DNA of 64,000 nt from JAHIQC01 sp964565645 (GCA_964565645.1 CAZMFQ010000004.1:62001-126000); one strand, 5' to 3'. Shown: positions 16,614 to 26,550, numbered from the stretch's first letter. Notes: a model not told the origin generated them from the sequence alone. Numbers and translations: made by a program.

Positions 16614-17470
16614 CAGAAGGCCCGCTCCGCGAGACGACCGGCCCGCTGGACGAGGTCCATGCCCTCGTGCCGTGCGCGCAGGTCGAGGTAGTAGAAGAAC
16701 AGCGCGAGTTCCGAGAACGGGTACACGAGGCTCACGGCGGTGGCCGAGAGCACCCCCTCGAGCACCTTCCAGCCCACGGAGAGCTCGGAGAACAGGGCCT
16801 CCGGGTCGGTGATGCTCGAGAATATCTGCCGGATCACGGCCGGCGAGTTGACGGCCGACTCGAGCGCCAGGGTCAGCACCGCGAGCCCGATGCCGAACAG
16901 GATGGTGCGCCAGACCCTTCCCGACGTGAGCGCCCAGGAACGCTTGAACGCCACGTCGAGCGGTGCGCCCTCGACGACGCATACCACGCGGGCGACCAGG
17001 AGCCGGGCCCAGACGATGACGCCGGGGATGATGAGAAACGCGAACCCGATACTCGTGGCAAGGGAGAGGAGCATCGCGATGAGCAGCAGCCAGCCCCAGC
17101 GCGACAGACCGCCACGCAGGAACTCACGGGTCGAATAGCGGCGTCCTGCGAGCATGCCCGGCGCCGCAGCAAGCACCGAAGACGCGATGTAGATCTGCGC
17201 GGCGACGTACAAGGGCGCGACCAGGTTGGAGAGGCTCGCCCAGAGCTGGACCTTGCTCATCTCATCGAAGGCCATCGAACCATCGAACAACGCAGGCAAC
17301 ACAGCGAACAGCCCCCGCGTGTAGAAGACCTGCGCAAGACCCGCGATCAGCCCGACGGGAAACAGCACGATCGCCGCCGCGAGGGCGATGGTCGCGAAAT
17401 TGGCGCGGTACAGCTCGAACGCGTCGTCGATGATCCGCCCGATGCCTCTGGGCGAAAGGTCCTGTCGCAA
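16613..17470 (-). CDS. Polytopic membrane protein (GPDPase_memb/DUF7847-like)
   Basis: A 285-residue protein with about six membrane helices. The N-terminal IGRIIDDAFELYRANFATI and the later VEGAPLDVAFKRSWALTSG segment resemble the membrane domain found in glycerophosphodiester-phosphodiesterase fusions and in actinobacterial DUF7847 proteins. No catalytic domain is present. The start is TTG 17470 (AGGGA upstream, spacing about 7). It lies 13 bp after birA and overlaps the DUF4129 gene, so it probably starts the envelope part of the operon. Confidence 0.65.
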   Translation of the reverse strand: MRQDLSPRGIGRIIDDAFELYRANFATIALAAAIVLFPVGLIAGLAQVFYTRGLFAVLPALFDGSMAFDEMSKVQLWASLSNLVAPLYVAAQIYIASSVLAAAPGMLAGRRYSTREFLRGGLSRWGWLLLIAMLLSLATSIGFAFLIIPGVIVWARLLVARVVCVVEGAPLDVAFKRSWALTSGRVWRTILFGIGLAVLTLALESAVNSPAVIRQIFSSITDPEALFSELSVGWKVLEGVLSATAVSLVYPFSELALFFYYLDLRARHEGMDLVQRAGRLAERAF

Positions 17471-17483
17471 CGCGCCGTCCCTT

Positions 17484-18470
17484 CTACGCGTCCAGCTCCC
17501 GAAGCGTCACGTCCCCGCTGGCTACCGCCAGCATACCCGAGCCGGACGCCAGCACGAGCCGTCCGAGGGGATCGACCGAGTCGACGGCGCCCCTGGCCCG
17601 CACACTGCCGTCGAGCTCCCTCACGGTCACCTCGCGGCCCGCGAGCATGTTGCGCCGCTCGTACTCCGGCAGCAGCGCCTGAAAGCCCGACGCCCGGAAC
17701 TCACGGTACGCCGAGGAGATGCCGGTGAGCACGGCGGCCGCGACCGTAGAGGTCGAACAGGGCTCGACGTGATCGAACACATGCGCGACGCCTGCCGGCA
17801 CCTCTTGTGCGGGACGCACGTTGATGCCGATGCCGGCGACGACCCACTCGACGCAATCGGCCTCGGCCTGCATCTCAAGCAGGATCCCCGAGACCTTGCC
17901 GGCCGGCGGCGCGGCTTCGAGCGGACCTGCGAGCCATACGTCGTTGGGCCATTTGAGCAAAGGGCGGCAGCCGAGCGCCTCGAGCCCGCGCGCCACGCCG
18001 ACCGATATCACGAGCGGGAGTGAGACGATCTCGGCGGGCGCCAATGACGGCCGCAGCACGATGGACAGGTACACGCCGCCCTCGGGCGAGTCCCACCGCC
18101 GGCCGAGACGCCCCTTGCCCCCGGTCTGGGCGCCTGCGACGACCACGGTGCCCTCGGGGGTGCCTCCGCGCGCGAGGCGCTTGGCGTCCTCGTTGGTCGA
18201 CTCGGTGACCGGGCCGCCCTCGAAGCGCACCCAGAAGGGGTCGGCCACGAGCGGCTCGACCTGCTCGGGCAGCGGCAGATCCGGGACCGAACGCAGCAGG
18301 TAGCCCCGCCTCGGCGCGGCGTCGATGACGTAGCCGGACTCACGCAGCGCGGCCACGTGCTTGGCGATCGCCACTCGGCTGACGCCGAGCTCCCCTGCGA
18401 GCGTCTCGCCCGAGAGCCCCTTCTCGGCGGCCGCCGTCAGCGCCTCGAGCACCTGCGACCTGCGGCTCAT
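17484..18470 (-). CDS. birA: Bifunctional biotin ligase / biotin operon repressor
   Basis: A 328-residue BirA with three parts: an N-terminal winged helix (about 1-62, LAGELGVSRVAIAKHVAAL), a biotin-protein-ligase core (about 75-270) with GGKGRLGRRW and the lysine motif LLKWPNDVWL, and a C-terminal SH3-like domain (about 280-328). It activates biotin to biotinyl-AMP, attaches it to carboxylase lysines, and with its HTH should bind DNA. A matching operator is found before bioY at 10186-10211. ATG 18470 overlaps the dedA stop by 4 nt, so dedA and birA are cotranscribed. Confidence 0.96.
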   Translation of the reverse strand: MSRRSQVLEALTAAAEKGLSGETLAGELGVSRVAIAKHVAALRESGYVIDAAPRRGYLLRSVPDLPLPEQVEPLVADPFWVRFEGGPVTESTNEDAKRLARGGTPEGTVVVAGAQTGGKGRLGRRWDSPEGGVYLSIVLRPSLAPAEIVSLPLVISVGVARGLEALGCRPLLKWPNDVWLAGPLEAAPPAGKVSGILLEMQAEADCVEWVVAGIGINVRPAQEVPAGVAHVFDHVEPCSTSTVAAAVLTGISSAYREFRASGFQALLPEYERRNMLAGREVTVRELDGSVRARGAVDSVDPLGRLVLASGSGMLAVASGDVTLRELDA

Positions 18471-19207
18471 CGCGCCTCGCCGTCCTCGATCTCGTGCGGC
18501 AGATGGTCCGCCAGGACCTCGGGGCCGTATTCGTCGCACAGCTCCTCGGCGTACTCGTCGAGAAGCTCGTCGCGACGGTGCGCGGAGAGCTTGCGGCGTC
18601 CGAAGGTGAGCAACCCGATGAACAGCAGGAACATTCCCAGGCCGAAGTACCCGAGGTCGCGCGCGATGGTGAGCGCGCGGTCGAAGTTCTCGCCCACGAA
18701 GTAGCCGATCGCGCACATGAGCGAGGTGTAGGTGATGGCGCCGAGCAGCGTCCAGCCCTGGAAGTACGCCATCGGCATCTTGCCCATGCCTGCGATCACC
18801 GGCACGAAGTTCTTGAACCCGGCCACGAACCTCGACAGGAACACGGTCTTGGAGCCGTGCCGGTAGAAGTAGGCCTCTGCGGCGGCAACGCGCTCCTCGT
18901 CGATGCGGAACCTGCGGCCGTACCGCAGCAGCGTGTCGCGGCCACCGCGCCGACCGAACCAGTACGAGATGTTGCTGCCGACGACCGTCCCGACCACCGA
19001 GCACACCCACACGAGCGGGAGCCACAGATGCCCGTTCTGGGGGGTAGTGAGGAACGCGGCAGCCATGACCACGGTCTCGCCCGGCGTGAACGAGCCGATC
19101 ACGAAGAGGTTCTCGAAGATGGTGAAGAACACGACCAGCCCGTAGCCCCAGACGTCCATGAACCCGAGGACCCAGTCGACGACCGGTATGCCGGTTACAG
19201 GCTGCAT
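18467..19207 (-). CDS. DedA-family membrane protein
   Basis: A 246-residue polytopic protein of the DedA/VTT family. Landmarks are the ENLFVIGSFTPGETVV segment near residue 32, the GSNISYWFGRRGG loop and the SRFVAGFKNFVPVIAGMGKM motif near 125-145. DedA proteins are linked to phospholipid (for example undecaprenyl phosphate) flipping and membrane homeostasis. The ATG at 19207 has only a poor ribosome-binding site, but a 17-codon ORF ends on it (TGATG), suggesting coupled translation. A longer form starting at 19285 in the same frame is possible but adds an unconserved-looking leader. Confidence 0.85.
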   Translation of the reverse strand: MQPVTGIPVVDWVLGFMDVWGYGLVVFFTIFENLFVIGSFTPGETVVMAAAFLTTPQNGHLWLPLVWVCSVVGTVVGSNISYWFGRRGGRDTLLRYGRRFRIDEERVAAAEAYFYRHGSKTVFLSRFVAGFKNFVPVIAGMGKMPMAYFQGWTLLGAITYTSLMCAIGYFVGENFDRALTIARDLGYFGLGMFLLFIGLLTFGRRKLSAHRRDELLDEYAEELCDEYGPEVLADHLPHEIEDGEAR

Positions 19208-19260
19208 CAGACGGGACCCGCCTGTGCCGACGGACTGTGGAGGGGTGCTGCCGGGCGCAT
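19207..19260 (-). CDS. Short leader ORF coupled to dedA (17 aa)
   Basis: An ORF reading MRPAAPLHSPSAQAGPV starts at ATG 19260 (another ATG at 19263), just after AAGGAG, and its TGA overlaps the dedA ATG as TGATG. The ribosome-binding site is far better than the one for dedA itself. It may be a translated leader that delivers ribosomes to dedA. The peptide is proline/alanine-rich and matches no leader peptide I know. It could also be chance in GC-rich DNA. Confidence 0.35.
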   Translation of the reverse strand: MRPAAPLHSPSAQAGPV

Positions 19261-19310
19261 CATGCTCCTTGCGATTCGCCCGCATGCGGGCATCGGTCGT
19301 GCCGGTCTAC

Positions 19311-20225
19311 CTAGTGCCCATCCAACCCGAAGTCGAGCGGTGGCGCAAGGGTCAAAGCGCTGGTCGAAACCCTATCGACACCTGAGCGGCGGATCGCGGG
19401 GAGGCGGTCGAAACGGATGCCCCCGCTCGCCTCCGTCAGGATGCGCACACCTTCGGGCGTGTTCTCGTGGACTGCGGCGACCGCGGCGGCGAGCGTCTCG
19501 TCGTCCATGTTGTCGAGCAGCACGATGTCCGCACCGGCCTTCGCGGCCGCGACGGCCTGAGCGACGGTGTCCGCCTCGACCTCGACGGCCAGGCCCGATT
19601 CGAGACTCCAGGCGCGCGCGATGGCGCCCTCGATGCCGCCGGCGGCGACCACATGGTTGTCCTTGACCAGTACCATGTCATAGAGGCCCAGACGGTGGTT
19701 CGAGGCGCCGCCCACCCGCACCGCGTACTTCGAGAGCATGCGGAGCCCGGGAAGCGTCTTACGGGTATCGAGTACCGCCAGGTCATCGCCTGCGGCGTCC
19801 TGCCAGCGGCGGGCCTCGGTGGCGATGCCGGAAAGCAGCATGAGCAGGTCGAGTGCGGTGCGCTCACCTGCGAGCACGGCGCGCGCAGGCCCGGTGATCT
19901 CGGCCACACGCGATCCCGGCGCAACGGCGGTACCCTCCGCGACCAGCGGGAAGACCTCCACCGGTTCCGCGAGTCCGGCTGCGCGCGACAGCATCGCGTA
20001 CACGCTCTCGACGACGGGAAGCCCGCACACCACGCCTTTGGCGCGCGCCACCACGACGCCCTCGAAATGCACATCGGCGCCGAGCGAGACGGCGCTCGTG
20101 ACATCGCGGTCGAGCAGCGCCGGATCGGACAATCCGCCCAACAGCCGCTCCGCGGGCACGCCGAGGTCCTCGGCGAGGGCGGCAGCGACGACGTCGTCAT
20201 GACGCGGGAGCTCGAACGGCATCAT
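19311..20225 (-). CDS. nadC: Nicotinate-nucleotide pyrophosphorylase (carboxylating)
   Basis: A 304-residue quinolinate phosphoribosyltransferase, the third enzyme of de novo NAD synthesis. It converts quinolinate and PRPP to nicotinate mononucleotide and CO2. Family motifs are ERTALDLLMLLSGIAT, DTRKTLPGLR, KYAVRVGGASNHRLGL and VEVEADT. The start is ATG 20225, with a second ATG next to it. It overlaps the nadB stop by 4 nt, completing nadA-nadB-nadC. A 103-bp gap to dedA follows, containing the leader ORF and a 14-bp palindrome (19278-19291). Confidence 0.96.
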   Translation of the reverse strand: MMPFELPRHDDVVAAALAEDLGVPAERLLGGLSDPALLDRDVTSAVSLGADVHFEGVVVARAKGVVCGLPVVESVYAMLSRAAGLAEPVEVFPLVAEGTAVAPGSRVAEITGPARAVLAGERTALDLLMLLSGIATEARRWQDAAGDDLAVLDTRKTLPGLRMLSKYAVRVGGASNHRLGLYDMVLVKDNHVVAAGGIEGAIARAWSLESGLAVEVEADTVAQAVAAAKAGADIVLLDNMDDETLAAAVAAVHENTPEGVRILTEASGGIRFDRLPAIRRSGVDRVSTSALTLAPPLDFGLDGH

Positions 20226-21926
20226 GCACCCACCTTTCGCTCGACCGGCACCAATCGCGGCCTGGCTCCCCGGTTCCACACGAGGTGCCCCGACCAGTGC
20301 TCGTCATCGCGCGCCGGATGGTCCTCGCGGCTGTGCGTGCCTCGGCTTTCCGTGCGCACACGCGCCGCATGCGCGATCAGGTTCGCGACCGTGACGAGGT
20401 TCTGTAGTTCGAGTTCGACGGGGCGCGTGAACGCGGCCTCGACCACGCCGGCCATACCGCCGAGGATCAGCGCCGCCTCGGCGAGCGATCCCTCTGAGCG
20501 AGTCATGCCCACGAAGCGCGACATCGTCTCCTGGATCGTCTCCCGTGCGACCTCGCCCAGGAAGGTGGCCGAGGAATCGACCGGTCCCGAGACGACGCGC
20601 TCCGGACGCGGGCCTGCGCGGTCGGCCCGCAGCGCGCGCACGATACGTCGCGAGAACACGAGCCCCTCGAGGAGGGAGTTGCTCGCGAGCCTGTTGGCCC
20701 CGTGCAGCCCGCTCGCGGTCACCTCGCCGGCGGCGTACAGGCCCGGCAGGCTCGAGCGCCCGTCGATGTCGACCTTCACGCCGCCGATCATGTAATGCGC
20801 GGCCGGGGCGACCGGCACGAGGTCGGCGCCGAGGTCGTAGCCCGCCTCGGCACACGTCTCCCAGATCATGGGGAACCTCGCGCGCAGGTACTCGGCGCCG
20901 AGATGCCGCGCGTCGAGCCAGACGTTGGGGCGTCCGCACCGGGCCATGACCTTCTCGATCTCACGCGAGACCACATCGCGCGGTGCGAGTTCGGCGAGCG
21001 GATGAACGCCGATCATGAAGCGCTGCTCGTTGCAGTCGAGGAGGTAGGCGCCCTCGCCCCGCAGCGCCTCGGTGATGAGGAACTTGGGGCTGGACGCGTG
21101 GTCGAGCGCGGTGGGATGGAACTGCACGAACTCGAGGTCCGCGATGTCGGCTCCCGCGCGCCAGGCGGCCGCGACGCCGTCGCCGGTCGCGATGAGCGGG
21201 TTGGTGGTCACCCGGTAGACCTGCCCACAGCCCCCGGTGGCAAGGATCACCGCATCGGCCCAGAAGACCTCGGGAAGCCGCGTCTCCGGGTTGTACACGA
21301 GCGCGCCCACGCACCGCTCCTCGGCGGTCAGAAGATCGATGAGGAAGCGCTCCTCGAAGACCTGGACGCCGCGGGCGCTGCGCACGGTGGCGGAGAGCGT
21401 GTCCTGGACCGCCGCTCCCGTCGAGTCGCCGGAGTGCAGAACGCGGGGCAGCGAGTGCCCGCCCTCGCGGGCGAGGGCGACCTTGCCGCCGTCGGCGTCG
21501 CGGTCGAACGGGACGCCCATGGTGACCAGGTCGTTGAGGGCCTCGGCGGCCTCGGTGACCACCGCGCGCACGACCTGCTCGTCGCAGAGCCCCTGACCCA
21601 CCACGAGCGTGTCCGCGAGGTGCAGCTCCACGCTGTCCGCCTCGCCGACGGCCCCCGCGATCCCGCCCTGGGCGTACCAGGTATTGGTCTCTTTGATACG
21701 CGCCTTGGTCACGAGGGCGACCGTGTGCGTGCCGCTCGCCGCGAGCGCCGCGGTCAGACCGGCGATCCCGCTGCCAATCACGAGCACGTCTGCGCTGTGG
21801 CTCACAAGCTCGTCGGTGTCGAAACCGATCAGGTAGCGGCGGTGGAGCGCGCCCGGCAACTCCCCCGCCTCCGGCGGGGCCTGCTCCGCCGAAGCGATGC
21901 GCGGCAGCTCCTCGTGTCGCCCGCGC

Positions 21927-21934
<8 letters not shown>
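20222..21934 (-). CDS. nadB: L-aspartate oxidase
   Basis: A 570-residue FAD enzyme that oxidises L-aspartate to iminoaspartate for NadA. The dinucleotide-binding motif is VIGSGIAGL at about residues 51-59. HSGDSTGAAVQ, VQFHPTAL, and the HGANRLASNSLLEGLVFSRR block mark the succinate dehydrogenase/fumarate reductase flavoprotein family. A C-terminal helical domain follows. The chosen start is TTG 21934, overlapping nadA by 8 bp; about 40 residues precede the FAD domain, so the true start could be further in. Because the host looks anaerobic, fumarate rather than oxygen may be the acceptor. Confidence 0.95.
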
Positions 21935-22844
<910 letters not shown>

Positions 22845-22859
22845 GTGTGTCTCCTTGTG

Positions 22860-23714
22860 TCAGGCGCTCGGCGGCTGCAGCGCCGCGTTGTCGATGAGTC
22901 GTGTGTTCCCCACGCGGACCGCGAGGATCGCGCGGACGGGGGCCTCGACCGTCGCAACGGGCTCGAGCGTGGCCGGATCGACGAGCGCGGCGTACTCGAG
23001 CTTGGCAGCGGGGCGCTTGGCGATCTCCTCGGCCATGCGCCGCTCGAGCGCCTCGGCCGAGCGTTCGCCCCATGCGAGCGCCTCGGCGGCAGCCTCGAGC
23101 GCCTCGCACAGTGCGGTGGCCTGCGAGCGCTCCTCGGCGGACAGGTACGCGTTGCGGCTCGACATCGCGAGCCCGTCGCGCTCGCGCACGATCGGGCACG
23201 GGACGATGGTCACGCACAGGTCGAGGTCGCGCACCACGCGCTCGACGATCCTGAGCTGCTGGTAGTCCTTCTCGCCGAAGAACGCGAGGTTGGGCCGGGT
23301 GATGTTGAGCAGCTTGGCGACCACGGTCGCCACGCCGGCGAAGTGCCCGGGGCGCACCTCGCCCTCCCAGCGCGACGCGAGCGGGCCCGGCTCGATCGTG
23401 ACCTGCGCGTCGGACGCGTACATCACGTCGGTCGTGGGCGTGAAGAGCAGGTCGACGCCCTCGGCACGGAGCAGGTCGAGGTCATGCTCCAGATCGCGCG
23501 GGTAGGCATCGAAGTCCTCGCCGGGGCCGAACTGCGTCGGGTTGACGAAGATCGAGACGACCGTGTACTCGGCGCGCTTGCACGCGGCACGAACGAGCGA
23601 GAGGTGCCCTTCGTGCAGCGCCCCCATCGTGGGGACGAGCGCGATGGTCTTGCCCTCCCGGCGCGCCTGCGCCAGCGCCTGCCGGCACTCCTCTTTCGAT
23701 GTCACGCGTTCCAT
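22860..23714 (-). CDS. panC: Pantothenate synthetase
   Basis: A 284-residue ATP-dependent ligase joining pantoate and beta-alanine. Motifs are PTMGALHEGHLSL at about residues 29-41 (the HxGH nucleotidyl-transferase signature), FVNPTQFGPGED, FFGEKDYQQL and the SSRN segment. The start is ATG 23714, four bases after the panB stop. panD (aspartate decarboxylase) is not in this cluster, so beta-alanine must come from elsewhere. Confidence 0.96.
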   Translation of the reverse strand: MERVTSKEECRQALAQARREGKTIALVPTMGALHEGHLSLVRAACKRAEYTVVSIFVNPTQFGPGEDFDAYPRDLEHDLDLLRAEGVDLLFTPTTDVMYASDAQVTIEPGPLASRWEGEVRPGHFAGVATVVAKLLNITRPNLAFFGEKDYQQLRIVERVVRDLDLCVTIVPCPIVRERDGLAMSSRNAYLSAEERSQATALCEALEAAAEALAWGERSAEALERRMAEEIAKRPAAKLEYAALVDPATLEPVATVEAPVRAILAVRVGNTRLIDNAALQPPSA

Positions 23715-23718
23715 ACGC

Positions 23719-24630
23719 TCAGCCCTCCACGGACCGCTCGCCCGCCACGGCACGCAGGCCGCCCGGACGTGTGTGTTCCACCTCGCCGAGGACCTGCGGG
23801 TCCATCGCGGTCGAGTTCGCCGCACCCGGGAACGAACGCTCGCGCACGTCGGACGCGTAGCGCTCGACCGCGTCGCGGATGGCGTCGCCGATCTCGGCAT
23901 AGCGCGTGGCATGCCGAGGAGTGAACTCGCCACCGAGTCCGAGCAGGTCGTGAAAGACCTGCACCTGCCCGTCGCAACCGGCGCCCGCGCCGATCCCGAT
24001 CGTGGGGATGGCGATCTCACGGGAGACGATCTCGGCAAGCTCGGTCGGGATGCACTCGAGCACGATGGCGAACGCGCCGGCGGCTTCGAGCGCCCGGCAG
24101 TCGGCGATGAGCGCTATGGCGGCGTCGGTCTCTTTGGCCTGCACGCGGTACCCGCCGAGCTGATGCACCGACTGAGGGGTGAGGCCCACGTGGCCCATGA
24201 CGGGGATGCCCGCCTCTACGATCCGCGTGACGGTGGGCGCAACCCGAGCGCCGCCTTCGAGCTTGACGGCGCGAGCGCCACCTTCGGCCATCAGCCGGCC
24301 GGCGTTGCGCAGCGCCTCCTCGGCGGAGACCTGGAAGGTCATGAACGGCATGTCTGCCACCACGAGAGCGCGCCTGGCGCCGCGTACGACTGCGCGGGTG
24401 TGATGCAGCATGTCCTCAAGAGTCACCGGCAGCGTCGAGTCGTACCCGAGTGAGACCATGCCGAGCGAGTCCCCCACGAGGATCATGTCCACGCCGGCCT
24501 CGTCCACGAGGCGAGCGGACGGCGCATCGTACGCCGTGATCATCACGATGGGACGGTGCGCGGCTTTCGCCGCACGAAGAGAGGTGGTCGTGACGGACCT
24601 CGACGGGTCCATCGGTACTGTTGCGCTCAT
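23719..24630 (-). CDS. panB: 3-methyl-2-oxobutanoate hydroxymethyltransferase
   Basis: A 303-residue PanB that transfers a hydroxymethyl group from methylene-tetrahydrofolate to ketoisovalerate, making ketopantoate. Motifs are ITAYDAPSARLVDEAG, VGDSLGMVSLGYDSTLPVT and GHVGLTPQS, with IGIGAGAGCDGQVQVFHDLLG towards the C-terminus. ATG 24630 is preceded by AAGGAG. The folate genes just upstream supply the one-carbon donor cofactor. A likely promoter lies about 80 bp upstream. Confidence 0.96.
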   Translation of the reverse strand: MSATVPMDPSRSVTTTSLRAAKAAHRPIVMITAYDAPSARLVDEAGVDMILVGDSLGMVSLGYDSTLPVTLEDMLHHTRAVVRGARRALVVADMPFMTFQVSAEEALRNAGRLMAEGGARAVKLEGGARVAPTVTRIVEAGIPVMGHVGLTPQSVHQLGGYRVQAKETDAAIALIADCRALEAAGAFAIVLECIPTELAEIVSREIAIPTIGIGAGAGCDGQVQVFHDLLGLGGEFTPRHATRYAEIGDAIRDAVERYASDVRERSFPGAANSTAMDPQVLGEVEHTRPGGLRAVAGERSVEG

Positions 24631-24707
24631 GGCGCGACTCCTTCCCGGTCCTGCCGTCTCAGCCTCCGAGCTGGAGGTCCAAGCGGCCCCGTGCGGGTGG
24701 GAATGGG

Positions 24708-24734
24708 AGTATACCACGCACACACAGGTCTCAA
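24708..24734 (-). promoter_or_regulatory. Predicted promoter for the panBC-nadABC operon
   Basis: On the minus strand TATACT (24713-24708) is a strong -10. TTGAGA (24734-24729) lies 15 bp upstream, slightly close. The site is in the 144-bp gap between folK and panB, about 80 bp before the panB ATG, and would start a transcript for pan and nad genes. Confidence 0.5.
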
Positions 24735-24774
24735 GCACGGGCCGACGGGTCGGCACGGAGCCGTTACGCGAAGG

Positions 24775-25689
24775 CTAGAGCTCGTCCTCGTCGGGGTACG
24801 GGCCCTGCTCCTCGGCTTGCTCCGCAAGCTCCTCGGCCTCGCTCCAGTCGAAGGGGGCCTGCGCCGCGTCGTCGAGCAGCCGACGCGCGTGCTCGGCCAT
24901 CGAAGCGGGCACGAGCAACCGGAACGGCCGCGAGAGGTTGTAGGGATCGGTGCCCTCCTCCGGCGGATAGGGGTCCCACGCGAACGGGACACCGTCCTGG
25001 GCCAGGATGACCTCGGCGAACGAGGCGTCGAGGGAGGACTGCGGTGCCCCGAACATCAGTCGCATGCCGACCATGGGGCGGTCCGCCGTGCGCCGGTAGA
25101 CCTCGGCCCACTCCTCGCCGGGCAGCGCGGTTCGGACGCGATCGGGCGTGGGCGGGACCGGCGGCCGCTCCCGCGCGTCACCGGCCGGCGTGCGGACCTC
25201 GAAGCCGGGGATGACGCCGAGGACCGACGTGATGCGGCCGACGCGTATCCCGCCGCGCGTGACGGGCGTGCCGTCGGGATAGCGCATGTCGGGGTCGAGC
25301 TCGAGCAGCGGGGTGACCACGAAGTCGCGCTCCGCGATGCGGGGATGCGGGACCTTGAGGTCGGGACGGTCCCACTCGTCGGTCTCCGCGATCAGGATGT
25401 CGAGGTCGATCGGCCGCGGGCTGTTGCGGGGCGCCGCGAGGTCGCGCCCCATCCCCCGCTCGATCTCCTTGAGGCGCACAAGCAGCTCCGGCAGGAGCGT
25501 GGGGGTGTCGATCAGGGCGACGGCGTTGGCATACGGTGGGTCCTCGGGCGACGGCCACGCCTCGCTCTCGTAGGCGTGCGAGACGCACAGCAGCGTGACG
25601 TCGGGCAGCGCGTCCAGGCGCCCGAGCGCCGTCCCGAGGTTCACGAGCCGGTCGCCCATGTTGCTTCCGATGCCCAGGAACACGAACAT
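24775..25689 (-). CDS. folK: HPPK fused to a C-terminal DUF2007-like extension
   Basis: A 304-residue protein. The first ~160 residues are 6-hydroxymethyl-dihydropterin pyrophosphokinase, with GIGSNMGDR at about 6-14, ERGMGRD and the PRPIDLDIL signature, and HPRIAERDFVVTPL. It activates hydroxymethyldihydropterin before FolP. The remaining ~120 residues are not part of normal FolK. They include VGMRLMFGAPQSSLDASFAEVILAQ and a FRLLVPASMAEHARRLLDDA stretch, resembling the DUF2007 putative signal-transducing fold, and end in an acidic tail. The extension may bind a nucleotide or protein partner. It is the last gene of folE-folP-folK. Confidence 0.88.
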   Translation of the reverse strand: MFVFLGIGSNMGDRLVNLGTALGRLDALPDVTLLCVSHAYESEAWPSPEDPPYANAVALIDTPTLLPELLVRLKEIERGMGRDLAAPRNSPRPIDLDILIAETDEWDRPDLKVPHPRIAERDFVVTPLLELDPDMRYPDGTPVTRGGIRVGRITSVLGVIPGFEVRTPAGDARERPPVPPTPDRVRTALPGEEWAEVYRRTADRPMVGMRLMFGAPQSSLDASFAEVILAQDGVPFAWDPYPPEEGTDPYNLSRPFRLLVPASMAEHARRLLDDAAQAPFDWSEAEELAEQAEEQGPYPDEDEL

Positions 25690-25691
25690 CG

Positions 25692-26549
25692 CTATGCCCC
25701 TTCCGCGAGCGCGGATGCCACCGCGAGCGCCTGCACGGTCTGTGCGACGTCATGGACACGTACTATCGCCGCGCCATGTGAGGCGGCCCAGACGGCAGCA
25801 GCAAGGCTGCCGCCGAGTCTGTCGGCCGGCTCGCCGACCCCGGTGAGCTCGCCGATGAACCGCTTGCGCGAGGCGCCCACCAGCACGGGATACCCGAATG
25901 CGGCAAGCTCGGGGAGCGCCCTGAGCAGCGCGAGGTTGTGCTCGAGCGTCTTGCCGAAGCCGATCCCGGGATCGAGTGCGATCCGCTCGCGCGCGACGCC
26001 GGCGCACTCGAGCGTGAGCGCCTGGTCGAGCAGATACTCGCGCACCTGCGCGACGACGTCGTCGTAGACGGGGTTCTCCTGCATGGTGCCCGGCTCTCCG
26101 AGCATGTGCATGACCACAAGGCCGGCCTCGCACGTCGTGGCGACCTCAACCATCCGCGGGTCTCGAAACCCGCTCACGTCGTTGATGATGGAGGCGCCGG
26201 CCTGCACGCACGCGGCCGCGACCTCGGCGTGCCGGGTGTCGATCGAGACAGGCGCCGCCAGTTCCTCGGCGATACGCGCGACCACCGGCCGCACGCGCGC
26301 CAGCTCCTCGGCGGTGCTCACTCCCGCGGAGCCCGGTCGGGTGGACTCGCCTCCGACGTCGACGACCCCGGCGCCCTCGGCGTGCATGCGCGTTGCGGCG
26401 GCCACGGCGGCGAGAGGGTCCTCGTGCAGCCCGCCGTCGGAGAACGAGTCGGGCGTGACGTTCAGGATGCCCATGACGACCGGGCGTTCGAGGTCGACCT
26501 CGAACGCGCCGCATCGCCACACGCGGGATGCGGGGACCGCCGGGTCCAC
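25692..26549 (-). CDS. folP: Dihydropteroate synthase
   Basis: A 285-residue TIM-barrel enzyme joining hydroxymethyldihydropterin pyrophosphate and p-aminobenzoate. Motifs are MGILNVTPDSFSDGG (about 26-40), DVGGESTRPGS, IINDVSGFRDP and VLVGASRKRF. The start is GTG 26549, only a base or two after folE. It sits between folE and folK, the classic order; folB (dihydroneopterin aldolase) is absent. Confidence 0.96.
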   Translation of the reverse strand: MDPAVPASRVWRCGAFEVDLERPVVMGILNVTPDSFSDGGLHEDPLAAVAAATRMHAEGAGVVDVGGESTRPGSAGVSTAEELARVRPVVARIAEELAAPVSIDTRHAEVAAACVQAGASIINDVSGFRDPRMVEVATTCEAGLVVMHMLGEPGTMQENPVYDDVVAQVREYLLDQALTLECAGVARERIALDPGIGFGKTLEHNLALLRALPELAAFGYPVLVGASRKRFIGELTGVGEPADRLGGSLAAAVWAASHGAAIVRVHDVAQTVQALAVASALAEGA

Positions 26550-26550
26550 G

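Noticed and set aside
19278..19291. 14-bp palindrome GCCCGCATGCGGGC after nadC
   Set aside because: Short and without a T tract; considered as a terminator but it would be weak, and GC-rich palindromes are expected by chance here.
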